A DNA stretch of 64,000 nucleotides from Streptococcus parauberis NCFD 2020. Its GTDB lineage: Bacteria > Bacillota > Bacilli > Lactobacillales > Streptococcaceae. The stretch's first letter is position 1. Each line of letters opens with the position of its first letter. The position numbers were made by a program, and so were the translations under genes. The stretch is from contig NZ_AEUT02000001.1 of NCBI RefSeq assembly GCF_000187935.1, positions 682,001 through 746,000 of the forward strand, given 5' to 3'. This document shows, piece by piece, positions 14,331 through 23,481 of this stretch. Under the pieces are notes generated by a model. It was not told the origin of the DNA. It made no database searches and worked only from the letters and a program-made list of their open reading frames with translations.

Positions 14331-14411
14331 TGGAAAGAGAGGGATTCGAACCCCCGAACCCGAAGGAGCGGATTTACAGTCCGCCGCGTTTAGCCTCTTC
14401 GCTATCTTTCC
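14331..14411 (-). tRNA. tRNA-Tyr (anticodon GTA)
   Basis: The minus strand folds with acceptor GGAAAGA / TCTTTCC, a long variable arm (CGCTCCTTCGGGTTCGG region), and an anticodon loop CTGTAAA giving GTA. At 81 bases with the long extra arm it is a class II tRNA, as expected for bacterial tRNA-Tyr. Confidence 0.93.
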
Positions 14412-14471
14412 ATAGCAACAAAAACTATTCTATCATAGATTTTGTGTCTACGCAAGTGTTTTTGACCACTT

Positions 14472-14702
14472 TTAGTGATTCAAATTATAGCTTTCAATGA
14501 TGTTTTCAACAGCTTGTTCCAAAGTCTTGAAAAAACTTTCAACTGTCGATTTTTTCAAAACTGCAAAGCGATCATCCAACTCTGCAATCTCACCAACAAG
14601 TCTTTTTCCGATTAGTAATTGATAACCATCAACTTTTTTGCCTTCAAGTTCAACTTTACTTTCGACCAGTTGAATTTCAATTTTTTTATCTTTTTTACTC
14701 AT
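14472..14702 (-). CDS. DUF2969 family protein
   Basis: This 76-residue, lysine-rich small protein has the pattern KKIEIQL.ES....GKKV.GY.L.IGKR..GEI at the N-terminus, then a helical C-terminus (FFKTLEQAVENIIESYN). It matches the DUF2969 family, conserved in streptococci, lactococci and enterococci and of unknown function. It has its own start behind GTGAGG and lies between the tRNA pair and ilvE on the same strand. Confidence 0.85.
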   Translation of the reverse strand: MSKKDKKIEIQLVESKVELEGKKVDGYQLLIGKRLVGEIAELDDRFAVLKKSTVESFFKTLEQAVENIIESYNLNH

Positions 14703-14767
14703 TTCTTACCTCACTTTTATCATTTTACACAAAATTAAATGAGCTTGCAAGAACAAGCTCACTAAAA

Positions 14768-15790
14768 TTAATCAACTTTGACAATCCAACCTTCAGGTCC
14801 CTCGATATCTCCAAATTGAATCCCAACCAACTCATCATATAATCGACGCGTAATCGGACCAACTTCTGTTTCACTATAAAACACATGAAACTTATCTTGA
14901 TATTGTATACCACCTATTGGTGAGATAACTGCGGCAGTACCGCAGGCTCCCGCTTCCACGAACTGATCCAAGCTGTCAACAGGAATATCCGCTTCAATGG
15001 CCATCATTCCCAGACGCTTCTCAGCAAGTTCCAAAAGGGAATACTTGGTAATCGATGGTAGAATTGAGGGACTAATCGGAGTGATAAACTGATTATCTTT
15101 GGTAATACCGAAGAAATTAGCTGCTCCTACTTCTTCAATTTTAGTATGAGTTGCAGGGTCAAGATAAATGACATCAGAGTATCCTTGCTCTTTTGCACGT
15201 TTACCTGGTAAAAGAGATGCAGCATAGTTGCCTCCAACTTTAGCAGCTCCAGTTCCGTATGGAGCTGCTCGGTCAAAATCTGTTGCAACAATAAAGTTTG
15301 AAGGTACAAGACCGCCTTTAAAGTAAGCACCTACTGGCATTGCAAAGATAGTAAAAATATATTCGTCTGCTGGTTTTACACCAATAATATCACCAACACC
15401 AATTAACAATGGTCGTAAATACAGGGTTGCACCAGTACCATAAGGTGGAACATAATCTTGATTAGCAGTGACTACTTGTTTAGCAGCATCAATAAACATG
15501 TCAGTAGGCACTTGCGGCATCAATAAACGATCAGCTGTGTCTTGTAACCTTTTCGCATTTTGATCAGGTCTAAAAAGTTGAATCGAACCTGTTTTAGTCC
15601 GGTAAGCTTTCATTCCTTCAAAAGCCTGTTGACCGTAGTGTAATGCAGGTGAACTTTCTGAAATATGTAAGGTAGAATCCTCACTTAATCTTCCTTCTTG
15701 CCACATACCATCTTTAAAATGTGCAATATATCTAAATGGTAATTTATGATATGCAAATCCTAAATTTTCCCAATCCATTGTTACTGACAT
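14768..15790 (-). CDS. ilvE: branched-chain amino acid aminotransferase
   Basis: The start is the ATG at 15788-15790 (MSVTMDWENLGFAYHKLPF...), behind AGGTGG, giving 340 residues; the upstream extension lacks a ribosome site. It is a fold-type IV PLP enzyme. The PLP lysine lies in the GAAKVGGNYAAS region (about residue 195), with EVGAANFF (about 230) and the phosphate-binding GACGTAAV near the C-terminus. It interconverts Leu, Ile and Val with their 2-oxo acids in the cytosol. The parC-ilvE order is common in streptococci. Confidence 0.95.
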   Translation of the reverse strand: MSVTMDWENLGFAYHKLPFRYIAHFKDGMWQEGRLSEDSTLHISESSPALHYGQQAFEGMKAYRTKTGSIQLFRPDQNAKRLQDTADRLLMPQVPTDMFIDAAKQVVTANQDYVPPYGTGATLYLRPLLIGVGDIIGVKPADEYIFTIFAMPVGAYFKGGLVPSNFIVATDFDRAAPYGTGAAKVGGNYAASLLPGKRAKEQGYSDVIYLDPATHTKIEEVGAANFFGITKDNQFITPISPSILPSITKYSLLELAEKRLGMMAIEADIPVDSLDQFVEAGACGTAAVISPIGGIQYQDKFHVFYSETEVGPITRRLYDELVGIQFGDIEGPEGWIVKVD

Positions 15791-15879
15791 AAGCCACCTC
15801 ATTTCTACTTTTTTATATTGTACACTAAAAACGAAATTATTCAAACATTTTTTATTTTCTGAATTTATCATATACAATA

Positions 15880-15899
15880 AAAAGAGTTGCCTCTTTTTA
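15880..15899 (-). terminator. parC terminator
   Basis: AAAAGAG / CTCTTTT hairpin with GCAA loop and T-rich tail on the minus strand, overlapping the parC stop region. Confidence 0.6.
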
Positions 15900-18356
15900 T
15901 TTTAGTCTTGCTGAGAAGACCTCTTGGTCAGAAATTGCATCGGAAATGAAGGAACCATTACTTGTTCGGTCAGATAGATTTAGATTATTTAACTGAACTT
16001 CATAAACTTGACCTGTTTTTGAAGTAACCTCTAAGACAGACGCTGCTTCTGTTTCTTCTTCTGGACTTGTAAATAAATCTATCTTACTAGATTTAAGACT
16101 TCCTTTTACGCTATCAGCTAAGAAGACACAGTGTGGTTTACTCTTTAATTCTCTTAATACGAGTAAGCCCCGATTGGCACGACTAGTTTGCGGAATATCA
16201 GTAATTGCAACACGTTTTAAACTTCCTCGTTGGGTTAAAACAAAGAAACTATCAGACTGAACAATGAAAGCAGATGCTATGTAGTCATCATTTTTTAAGT
16301 TCATTGCTTTGACGCCAGCTGATTTTAAGCCTTGCACGGGAACCTCTTGGCTTGAAAATCGCAAAGCATAGCCGTTATGGGAAACCAAAGTGATATCTTC
16401 AAAGAAAATTGGTGAAATGCTTATTATGCGATCTTGATCATTTTTGATTTTAGCATATTTAGTTGATTTTGAACGGTATGTTCGCCATGGTGCTAAATCT
16501 TTTCGTTCAAAACGTTTGATTTGTCCTAATTGGGTGACTGAATAATAAGTTCCTTTTGTAAATTGATCAACAATTTCAACATGTAGGACTTCTTCATCGG
16601 TTCCGTAATTGGTAATAGTTTGTGATAAGTGTTCACCAGTGTCCTTCCAACGGATATCAGTTAATTCATGGATTGGACGGTAGATCACATTTCCAAGATT
16701 TGTGAAAATGAGAAGATGCTGAGTTGTCTTAGCAGCTTCAACAAATACCAATTGATCATCATCACGTTTTCCAATTTCATCAATACTTGAAGCATTAAAT
16801 GATCTTGGACTGGTCCGTTTAAGATAACCACTACGGGTTACACTTACAAAGGTTTCTTCCTCAACAATGAGACTAGCTGTGTTAATTTCAATTGTCTCTG
16901 CTTCAACTTGTAATTCTGAGCGACGCGCATTAGCAAATTTTTTCTTAACTTCACGAAGTTCACGTTTCATCACATTAAACATAGTTGCTTCATTACCAAT
17001 GATTGCTGCCAACATTGTAATCAAATCACGTAATTCTTTTTCCTCATTTTGCAAGGTAACGATATCTGTGTTTGTTAAACGATAAAGTTGTAGGGTCACA
17101 ATTGCTTCTGCTTGTTCTTCAGAAAAATCATAAGACAATTTTAAGTTTTCTTTTGCATCACTCTTATTATCAGATGCTCTGATAAGGGCAATCACTTCAT
17201 CCAAGATTGAAAGAACACGTATCAAACCTTCAACAATGTGTAACCTTTTTTCAGCCTTTTCTTTATCAAATTGTGAACGTTTGACAATAATATTCTTACG
17301 GTGGGCAATGTAAGATGACAGAATTTTAATCAGACCAACTTGTCTTGGTGTGTAGTTGTCAATTGCCACCATATTGAAGTTATAGTTGACTTGCAAGTCA
17401 GTATATTTCAAAAGATAATTTAAGACGTTTTGAGCATCCGCATCTTTTTTCAATTCAATAGCAATCCGTAATCCAGTACGGTCTGACTCATCACGAACTT
17501 CAACAATTCCTGGAACTTTATTGTTGACACGGACATCATCAATTTTCTTAACTAAAACAGATTTATTAATTTCATAAGGGATTTCTGTCACAACAATCTG
17601 TTGTTTACCACCTTTAAGTGTTTCAAATTCTGTTTTCGAGCGGACAATAACACGTCCTTTACCAGTTTCATAGGCTTTTTTAATTTCCTCTGCACCTTGA
17701 ATGATTCCTCCAGTAGGAAAATCAGGACCAGGTAAAAATTCCATCAGCTTGTCGAGTGATGCTTTAGGATGGTCAATCATGTAAACGACAGCGTCTATGA
17801 CTTCAGCTAAGTTATGTGGTGGAATATCCGTTGCATACCCCGCTGAGATACCAGTTGCACCATTGACCAAAAGGTTAGGGAAAGCGGCTGGTAAAACAGT
17901 TGGTTCTTTTTCGGTGTCATCAAAGTTCCAAGCAAAAGGAACTGTTTTTTTCTCAATATCTTGTAAGAGATAGCCAGAGATTTCGGATAGGCGAGCCTCT
18001 GTATAACGCATTGCGGCAGGTGGATCACCATCCATGGAACCATTGTTACCATGCATTTCAACAAGGGTTTCTCGATTCTTCCAGTCTTGAGACATCCGAA
18101 CCATGGCATCATAAATAGAACTGTCACCATGGGGGTGAAAGTTACCCATGATATTTCCGACAGATTTTGCTGATTTACGGTAACCTTTCTCAAAGGTATT
18201 GCCGTCCTTGTTCATTGAATAAAGGATACGACGTTGAACAGGTTTCAAGCCATCCCGAATATCAGGAAGAGCCCTCTCCTGAATAATATATTTGGAATAA
18301 CGCCCAAAGCGTTCTCCCATAATGTCCTCTAAGGACATGTTTTGTACGTTTGACAT
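15897..18356 (-). CDS. parC: DNA topoisomerase IV subunit A
   Basis: The protein has 819 residues, full length. The breakage-reunion domain holds catalytic Tyr118 (AAMRYTEARLS) and the quinolone-determining region HPHGDSSIYDA, where Ser79 and Asp83 are the residues usually found in susceptible streptococci. The C-terminal half carries the beta-pinwheel repeats (TRSGYLKRT, TNLGNVIYR, TQLGQIKRF, TQRGSLKRV). With ParE it decatenates daughter chromosomes. The ATG lies five bases after a TATCTT stretch and directly abuts a structured RNA element; I see no Shine-Dalgarno. Confidence 0.97.
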   Translation of the reverse strand: MSNVQNMSLEDIMGERFGRYSKYIIQERALPDIRDGLKPVQRRILYSMNKDGNTFEKGYRKSAKSVGNIMGNFHPHGDSSIYDAMVRMSQDWKNRETLVEMHGNNGSMDGDPPAAMRYTEARLSEISGYLLQDIEKKTVPFAWNFDDTEKEPTVLPAAFPNLLVNGATGISAGYATDIPPHNLAEVIDAVVYMIDHPKASLDKLMEFLPGPDFPTGGIIQGAEEIKKAYETGKGRVIVRSKTEFETLKGGKQQIVVTEIPYEINKSVLVKKIDDVRVNNKVPGIVEVRDESDRTGLRIAIELKKDADAQNVLNYLLKYTDLQVNYNFNMVAIDNYTPRQVGLIKILSSYIAHRKNIIVKRSQFDKEKAEKRLHIVEGLIRVLSILDEVIALIRASDNKSDAKENLKLSYDFSEEQAEAIVTLQLYRLTNTDIVTLQNEEKELRDLITMLAAIIGNEATMFNVMKRELREVKKKFANARRSELQVEAETIEINTASLIVEEETFVSVTRSGYLKRTSPRSFNASSIDEIGKRDDDQLVFVEAAKTTQHLLIFTNLGNVIYRPIHELTDIRWKDTGEHLSQTITNYGTDEEVLHVEIVDQFTKGTYYSVTQLGQIKRFERKDLAPWRTYRSKSTKYAKIKNDQDRIISISPIFFEDITLVSHNGYALRFSSQEVPVQGLKSAGVKAMNLKNDDYIASAFIVQSDSFFVLTQRGSLKRVAITDIPQTSRANRGLLVLRELKSKPHCVFLADSVKGSLKSSKIDLFTSPEEETEAASVLEVTSKTGQVYEVQLNNLNLSDRTSNGSFISDAISDQEVFSARLK

Positions 18357-18361
18357 AAATT

Positions 18362-18474
18362 AAGATACCAAGCCCGTCAGTTGCCAAGTAAAAATAGGAA
18401 ATCGCCAGTTCATCCTGATGAGCTAGGAGATTTATCTTTTTTACACAGCAACTAGGGCGGGTTCAATTCCTTTC
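18362..18474 (-). ncRNA. structured RNA element upstream of parC, copy 1 (possible asd-type RNA)
   Basis: Read on the minus strand, this 113-base stretch starts GAAAGG and ends a few bases before the parC ATG. An outer helix pairs GCCC/AGTTGC (about 18449-18459) with GCAACT/GGGC (18372-18384). An inner helix pairs AAAAAGATAAATC (18429-18442) with GATTTCCTATTTTT (18389-18403). A second copy precedes deoD at 49617-49753 with the same layout, a shared CCTATTTTTACTT block and different but compensating helix bases. Multi-copy structured RNAs of similar size upstream of unrelated genes (the asd motif) are known in streptococci; identity with that family is a hypothesis. Confidence 0.55.
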
Positions 18475-18638
18475 TTTTGTTTTGAAAAGAGTATTGTATT
18501 TTGAAAGGATTATACTGAACAGAGGGGTTTAGCCTTTGTTCAATTCCTTTCTGTAAATTTGAAAAGAGGTTGAATGGTTATTAATTAGAATCTGATCTCA
18601 CCAAAGGGTGGATTCAATTTCATTTGTGGTGAAAAGAG
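18462..18638. repeat. three imperfect tandem repeats in the parE-parC gap
   Basis: Three units begin TTCAATT and end GAAAAGAG: 18462-18491, about 18539-18567 and about 18613-18638, spaced about 75 bases apart. On the minus strand each reads CTCTTTTCA...GAAAGG(A)ATTGAA and can form a small hairpin (CTTTTC / GAAAGG). Unit one merges into the structured RNA element. An AT-rich TATAAT box (minus strand, 18509-18514) lies between units one and two. The repeats may be decayed copies of one leader or a stepwise regulatory array. Confidence 0.5.
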
Positions 18639-18677
18639 CATTTTTATTTCTATCTGAATTTGAGATAATTCATGCTA

Positions 18678-20633
18678 TTAAACATCCAAAACTGAATTCT
18701 CTTCCAAAGTAAATTTAACATTGTCTTCAATCCATTGGCGGCGTGGTGCTGCTTTATCCCCCATGAGGACGGATACTCTGCGCTCTGCACGCGCTAGGTC
18801 ATCGATTGTGACACGAATCAAAGTTCTTGTTTCAGGATCCATAGTTGTTTCCCAAAGTTGATCGGCATTCATTTCACCAAGTCCTTTGTATCGTTGAAGC
18901 ATGGCTCCTTTGCCAAATTCTTTACGAAGATCATCTAATTCACCATCGGTCCAAGCATAGGCAATCTTCTCTGATTTTCCTTTGCCCTTAGACATTTTAT
19001 AGAATGGTGGTAAGGCAATATAGACGTGGCCTTCTTCAACAAGCGGACGCATGTAACGATAAAAGAAAGTTAATAGGAGGGTCTGAATATGGGCACCATC
19101 GGTATCGGCATCGGTCATGATGATGACTTTGTCATAGTTAATATCCTCAATAGAAAAATCAGCACCAACTCCAGCTCCAATAGTATGAATCATGGTATTG
19201 ATTTCTTCATTCTTGAGAATATCAGCCATTTTCGCTTTTTCTGTATTTAAGACTTTACCACGGAGCGGCAAGATAGCTTGGAACTTACGATCACGACCTT
19301 GTTTAGCTGAACCTCCGGCAGAATCCCCTTCGACCAAATACAATTCGTTTTTCTTTGGATTCTTAGATTGGGCAGGCGTTAACTTACCAGATAAAAGCCC
19401 CTTGTCCTTCTTGTTCTTCTTGCCGTTTCGTGATTCATCACGCGCTTTACGGGCAGCTTCACGAGCATCTCTTGCTTTAATCGCTTTGCGGATAAGATTG
19501 GAAGCCAGTTCACCATTTTCCAACAGGAAGTAAGTTAACTTGTCTGATACAATCCCATCAACTACAGGCCTAGCCAATGGCGAGCCAAGTTTATCTTTGG
19601 TTTGTCCCTCAAATTGCAAGTGCTGCTCTGGAACAAGAATTGAAAGAACGGCAGATAGTCCTTCGCGGTAATCTGAGCCTTCCAAGTTTTTATCTTTTTC
19701 TTTGAGTAAATTAGTCTTTCTGGCATAATCATTCATTACTTTAGTAATGGCTGCTTTTAAACCAGTTTCATGGCTACCACCATCTTTTGTACGAACGTTA
19801 TTGACAAAAGATAAGATATTATCAGAGAACCCATCGTTGTACTGAAGAGCAACTTGAACTTGAAATTCTTGATCTTGCCCTTCAATATAGATAACCGGTG
19901 TTAAGGTTTCTTTATCTTCATTCAAATACTCAACAAAGTCCTGCACACCATTTTCATAATGGAATTCTTCAACAACTGGTTCATCACCCCGCAAGTCTGT
20001 CAGCGTCATTTTCACATCTTTAAGAAGGAAAGCTGACTCTTTTAGACGTTCAGCAATCGTATTAAACTTAAAGTCGATGGACGAAAAGATGGTTTCATCA
20101 GGCATAAAAGTAACTGTTGTACCAGTTTTTGATTTTGGAGCAGTCCCAATTTTTTTAAGGGTAGAAACTGGTTTCCCACCATTTTCAAATCGTTGTCGAT
20201 AAACTACGCCATCTCGAGTGATATCAACTTGTAACCAAGCTGACAAAGCATTTACTACCGAAGAACCTACACCATGTAGTCCGCCTGAAGTTTTGTAGCC
20301 ACCTTGTCCAAATTTACCACCCGCATGCAAGACAGTAAAGATAACTTGGACAGTTGGAATCCCCATGGCATGTTTACCAGTTGGCATACCACGTCCACTA
20401 TCTTCAACACTAACAGAGCCGTCTTTGTTAATGGTAACTTTAATAGCATTACCAAATCCCGAGAGAGCTTCATCGACAGCATTGTCGACAATCTCCCATA
20501 TTAAATGATGAAGCCCAGTACCATCAGTTGAACCGATGTACATCCCTGGACGTTTTCTTACAGCATCCAAGCCTTCTAAGACTTGAATGGCATCATCATT
20601 ATAATTATTTATAGTTATTTCTTTTTTAGCCAA
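18678..20633 (-). CDS. parE: DNA topoisomerase IV subunit B
   Basis: The protein has 651 residues. The GHKL ATPase domain shows the N-box EIVDNAVDEAL, the GRGMPTG motif and the GLHGVGSSVVNALS lid. The TOPRIM domain carries EGDSAGGSA and the metal-binding DADTDGAHI. The C-terminal tail has MQRYKGLGEMN. It is the ATP-hydrolysing half of topoisomerase IV. The ATG at 20631-20633 follows GGAGGTC. It is transcribed divergently from plsY and followed by parC after a 321-base structured gap. Confidence 0.97.
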   Translation of the reverse strand: MAKKEITINNYNDDAIQVLEGLDAVRKRPGMYIGSTDGTGLHHLIWEIVDNAVDEALSGFGNAIKVTINKDGSVSVEDSGRGMPTGKHAMGIPTVQVIFTVLHAGGKFGQGGYKTSGGLHGVGSSVVNALSAWLQVDITRDGVVYRQRFENGGKPVSTLKKIGTAPKSKTGTTVTFMPDETIFSSIDFKFNTIAERLKESAFLLKDVKMTLTDLRGDEPVVEEFHYENGVQDFVEYLNEDKETLTPVIYIEGQDQEFQVQVALQYNDGFSDNILSFVNNVRTKDGGSHETGLKAAITKVMNDYARKTNLLKEKDKNLEGSDYREGLSAVLSILVPEQHLQFEGQTKDKLGSPLARPVVDGIVSDKLTYFLLENGELASNLIRKAIKARDAREAARKARDESRNGKKNKKDKGLLSGKLTPAQSKNPKKNELYLVEGDSAGGSAKQGRDRKFQAILPLRGKVLNTEKAKMADILKNEEINTMIHTIGAGVGADFSIEDINYDKVIIMTDADTDGAHIQTLLLTFFYRYMRPLVEEGHVYIALPPFYKMSKGKGKSEKIAYAWTDGELDDLRKEFGKGAMLQRYKGLGEMNADQLWETTMDPETRTLIRVTIDDLARAERRVSVLMGDKAAPRRQWIEDNVKFTLEENSVLDV

Positions 20634-20748
20634 TTCTGACCTCCAGATTTTTTCATCTTTCTTATCTTACAAGTTTTTTTAAGATTTTGCAAAGTTATTT
20701 TTTTCTTTCCTAAAAAATTTCCTAAAATAGTCGCACAATTATCCTTTA

Positions 20749-20757
20749 TGGTATAAT
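20749..20757 (+). promoter_or_regulatory. extended -10 promoter of plsY (predicts leaderless mRNA)
   Basis: TGG-TATAAT ends at 20757. The likely start codon of plsY is the ATG at 20764, six bases on, so transcription should begin at or next to that A. No ribosome site fits in between. There is no good -35, which is usual for extended -10 promoters. Confidence 0.6.
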
Positions 20758-20763
20758 ATGGCT

Positions 20764-21402
20764 ATGACTTTACTATTATTAATTATTATTGCCTATTTCT
20801 TGGGATCAATCCCTACTGGTTTATGGATTGGCCAACGTTTCTTTGGTATCAATTTACGTGAACATGGTTCAGGAAATACCGGCACAACCAATACTTTTCG
20901 AATTTTAGGAGTTAAGGCTGGTCTTGCGACTCTAGCAGTTGATGTGCTTAAAGGAACTCTCGCAACTTTATTACCTGTCTTAATTGGATATACAGCAATC
21001 TCACCACTTGTCATCGGCTTCTTTGCGGTCCTTGGCCATACTTTTCCAGTCTTTGCAAAATTTAAAGGTGGTAAGGCTGTTGCAACAAGCGCAGGCGTTT
21101 TACTTGGCTATGCACCACTTTACTTTATCTTCTTAGTCCTTGCATTTGTGATTATCCTCTATCTCTTTAGTATGATTTCACTATCAAGTATTTCTGTAGC
21201 TATTATTGCTGTAATTAGTGTCTTAACTTTTCCAGCTATGCATTTTCTATTACCAAGCTACAATACCTTTTTAGTTGTCATTGTCTGCTTACTAGCAGCA
21301 ATTATTATCTACCGTCATAAAGACAACATCCAACGGATTCGGCAAAAAGAAGAGAATTTAGTCCCATGGGGGCTCAACCTCAGCAAACAAAAACAAGATT
21401 AA
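20764..21402 (+). CDS. plsY: glycerol-3-phosphate acyltransferase PlsY
   Basis: The protein has 212 residues from the ATG at 20764 ([19 protein letters not shown]...). The earlier ATG at 20758 directly follows the -10 box and would lie outside the transcript. It is a polytopic membrane enzyme with the three conserved PlsY loops: [25 protein letters not shown] and [19 protein letters not shown]. It transfers the acyl group from acyl-phosphate to glycerol-3-phosphate, the first step of phospholipid synthesis. It is divergent from parE. Confidence 0.95.
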   Translation: MTLLLLIIIAYFLGSIPTGLWIGQRFFGINLREHGSGNTGTTNTFRILGVKAGLATLAVDVLKGTLATLLPVLIGYTAISPLVIGFFAVLGHTFPVFAKFKGGKAVATSAGVLLGYAPLYFIFLVLAFVIILYLFSMISLSSISVAIIAVISVLTFPAMHFLLPSYNTFLVVIVCLLAAIIIYRHKDNIQRIRQKEENLVPWGLNLSKQKQD

Positions 21403-21427
21403 AGCAGAGCAATTAGCTCTGCTTTTT
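21401..21427. terminator. bidirectional terminator between plsY and pyrC
   Basis: AAAGCAGAGC / GCTCTGCTTT, a 10-bp perfect stem with AATTA loop and T-run, between two convergent genes. Confidence 0.9.
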
Positions 21428-21428
21428 C

Positions 21429-22703
21429 TTATTCAGCTTCTTGATAGACCACTTGTCCTTTACAGATTGTGTATTTAACTTTACCGACTAGTTCTTCACC
21501 GACAAATGGTGAGTTACTGGCTTTTGAAGCAAAGTTTTCAGTGATTCGTCGTTTTTCCTTATCAGCGAAAATAACCAAGTCTGCAGGGCCATTCTCCGCC
21601 ACATAACCAGCTTCGAAAGAATAAAGTGATGCTGGATTAATGGTCATTTTAGCTAAGAAATCCATTAATGACAAATGGCCGGTTTCAACCAAGTGGGTTA
21701 ACCCTAATGAAAGTGATGTTTCGAGGCCAGTCATTCCTGAAGGTGCTTCCCATATTTTGTCGACAGCCTTCTCATCTCGGTGATGAGGCGCGTGGTCTGT
21801 GGCAATAACAGAAATCACACCCGACTTAAGCCCTTCAATTACTGCTTGACGGTCACTCTCAAGACGCAATGGCGGATTCATCTTAGCATTAGCCCCTGCA
21901 GTCAGCAAAAGCTCTTCCGTTTTTGAGAAGTGCTGAGGCGCCACTTCAGCCGTCACATTGGCGCCAATGGCTTGCGCAAATTCAACCACTTTGACTGATT
22001 CGGCTTTTGACAGATGTTGGATATGAACGTGTGCTTTACTGTCGTAAGCAATCATCACATCTCTGGCAATCATACTGTACTCTGCAACCCCAGTGGCACC
22101 ACAAAAATGATAGTGTTGTTGAGCTATATTTTCGTTAAACCCAAGAACGCCATTCAAAGCAGGATCTTCTTCATGCAGAGCAATGAAGGTATTATTTTCA
22201 CGGGCTAAGTCAAAAGCTTCTTTTAAAACTTTTGAACTTTCTAAAGGGATGCCATCATCTGAAAAAGAGACTGCACCAGAAGCCAGTAAGCCTTTAAAAT
22301 CAGTCAAGTTTTTGCCATCAAAATTGGTCGTTACGGAAGCATTTGTATAAATGTTAATCTTTTCTTTGGCAGCACTAGCTAGCACTTCTTCCAAGACCTC
22401 AACAGTTGAAATGGCCGGATTGGTATTAGCCATCATTACTACCGATGTTACACCTCCAGCTGCCGCAGCAAGGGCACCCGTATGAATATCTTCCTTGTGG
22501 GTTTGACCAGGTTGTCGAAAATGAACGTGAATGTCAACCAAACCAGGTGCAACAATATAACCTGAAGCATCTATGACTTCAGCCCCTGCTTTTTCAATTG
22601 ATTCAGCAATCTCAACAATTTTATCGTCTTCAATCAAGATATCAACTTGCCCATCAAAATCTGATTTAGGGTCAACTAATCTACCATTTTTTATTAATAA
22701 CAT
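21429..22703 (-). CDS. pyrC: dihydroorotase
   Basis: The protein has 424 residues, a type-I dihydroorotase of the amidohydrolase fold. The zinc motif HVHFRQPGQ is at about residues 59-67, then [14 protein letters not shown], the His ligands in HIQHLS and the metal Asp in [10 protein letters not shown]. It closes carbamoyl-aspartate to dihydroorotate in pyrimidine synthesis. It follows ung by 25 bases on the same strand, the usual ung-pyrC pair of streptococci. The other pyr genes here (pyrF-pyrE) are 6 kb away. Confidence 0.96.
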   Translation of the reverse strand: MLLIKNGRLVDPKSDFDGQVDILIEDDKIVEIAESIEKAGAEVIDASGYIVAPGLVDIHVHFRQPGQTHKEDIHTGALAAAAGGVTSVVMMANTNPAISTVEVLEEVLASAAKEKINIYTNASVTTNFDGKNLTDFKGLLASGAVSFSDDGIPLESSKVLKEAFDLARENNTFIALHEEDPALNGVLGFNENIAQQHYHFCGATGVAEYSMIARDVMIAYDSKAHVHIQHLSKAESVKVVEFAQAIGANVTAEVAPQHFSKTEELLLTAGANAKMNPPLRLESDRQAVIEGLKSGVISVIATDHAPHHRDEKAVDKIWEAPSGMTGLETSLSLGLTHLVETGHLSLMDFLAKMTINPASLYSFEAGYVAENGPADLVIFADKEKRRITENFASKASNSPFVGEELVGKVKYTICKGQVVYQEAE

Positions 22704-22728
22704 CTCTACTCCTCTAAAAAACTTACAA

Positions 22729-23382
22729 CTAAGCTAACCAATCAATAGGCTTAATGCCATGATCTTCCAAAAAAGTATTGGTCTGTGAGAATGGTTTACT
22801 ACCAAAAAATCCCCTATATGATGATAATGGACTTGGGTGTGCACTTTCAATAACTAAATGTATTGGATTGGTAATTAATTTTTTCTTCTTGCGAGCATAG
22901 CCACCCCAGAGGATAAAAACAACAGGGCTTTCTTTTTCATTTAAAACTTTAATAACGGCATCTGTAAAGGGTTCCCAAATTTGTCCTGCATGAGCGTTAG
23001 CTTGGTGTTCAGGAACAGTTAGGCATGCATTCAGAAGCAGAACACCTTCTTTTGCCCAAGGAGTTAAGTCATGATGGTCACGATGCCCAATGTCGGTCGC
23101 CAATTCTTTTAAAATATTTTGCAAAGATGGTGGCGCAGCGATTTCCTCCGGAACAGAAAAAGAAAGGCCTTGAGCTTGATTGGGTCCATGATAGGGATCT
23201 TGACCAAGAATTAATACCTTGGTTTGGTCATATGGTGTTGCTCTCAGTGCATTAAAAACTTTTTTACGGGGTGGATAGATAACTCCTTGACTATAAACCT
23301 TATCCAGAAAATGATTAATCTCTGAAAAATAGTGCGCTGGTAAATGGGCTTTAATTGGCTCTTGCCATCCTGAATCTTTCAT
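22729..23382 (-). CDS. ung: uracil-DNA glycosylase (family 1)
   Basis: The start is the ATG at 23380-23382 ([19 protein letters not shown]...), behind AAAGGTCGG; 217 residues. Family 1 motifs are intact: the water-activating GQDPYHGP (about residues 60-67) and the DNA-intercalating [10 protein letters not shown] near the C-terminus. It removes uracil from DNA as the first step of base-excision repair. It is the first gene of the ung-pyrC unit. Confidence 0.96.
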   Translation of the reverse strand: MKDSGWQEPIKAHLPAHYFSEINHFLDKVYSQGVIYPPRKKVFNALRATPYDQTKVLILGQDPYHGPNQAQGLSFSVPEEIAAPPSLQNILKELATDIGHRDHHDLTPWAKEGVLLLNACLTVPEHQANAHAGQIWEPFTDAVIKVLNEKESPVVFILWGGYARKKKKLITNPIHLVIESAHPSPLSSYRGFFGSKPFSQTNTFLEDHGIKPIDWLA

Positions 23383-23436
23383 AAACACCGACCTTTCAAA
23401 CTTTCTATTAGTCACATTTTACCACAAATCTGATAG

Positions 23437-23466
23437 AAAACCCCTTGAATTCAAAAATTCAAGAGG
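23437..23466 (-). terminator. terminator of the ABC permease transcript
   Basis: CTTGAATT / AATTCAAG stem with a four-base loop, followed on the minus strand by GGGG and a T-run. Confidence 0.75.
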
Positions 23467-23481
23467 AATAATCGGTTTTTC

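Noticed and set aside
16867-17085. plus-strand ORF within parC
   Set aside because: Antisense shadow of conserved ParC sequence.
18357-18677. T-box or other amino-acid riboswitch in the parE-parC gap
   Set aside because: No T-box sequence, specifier loop or terminator/antiterminator pair is present, and the downstream gene is not metabolic.
19192-19533. plus-strand ORF of 113 codons inside parE
   Set aside because: Complement of conserved ParE coding sequence; low-complexity hydrophobic product and no start signals.
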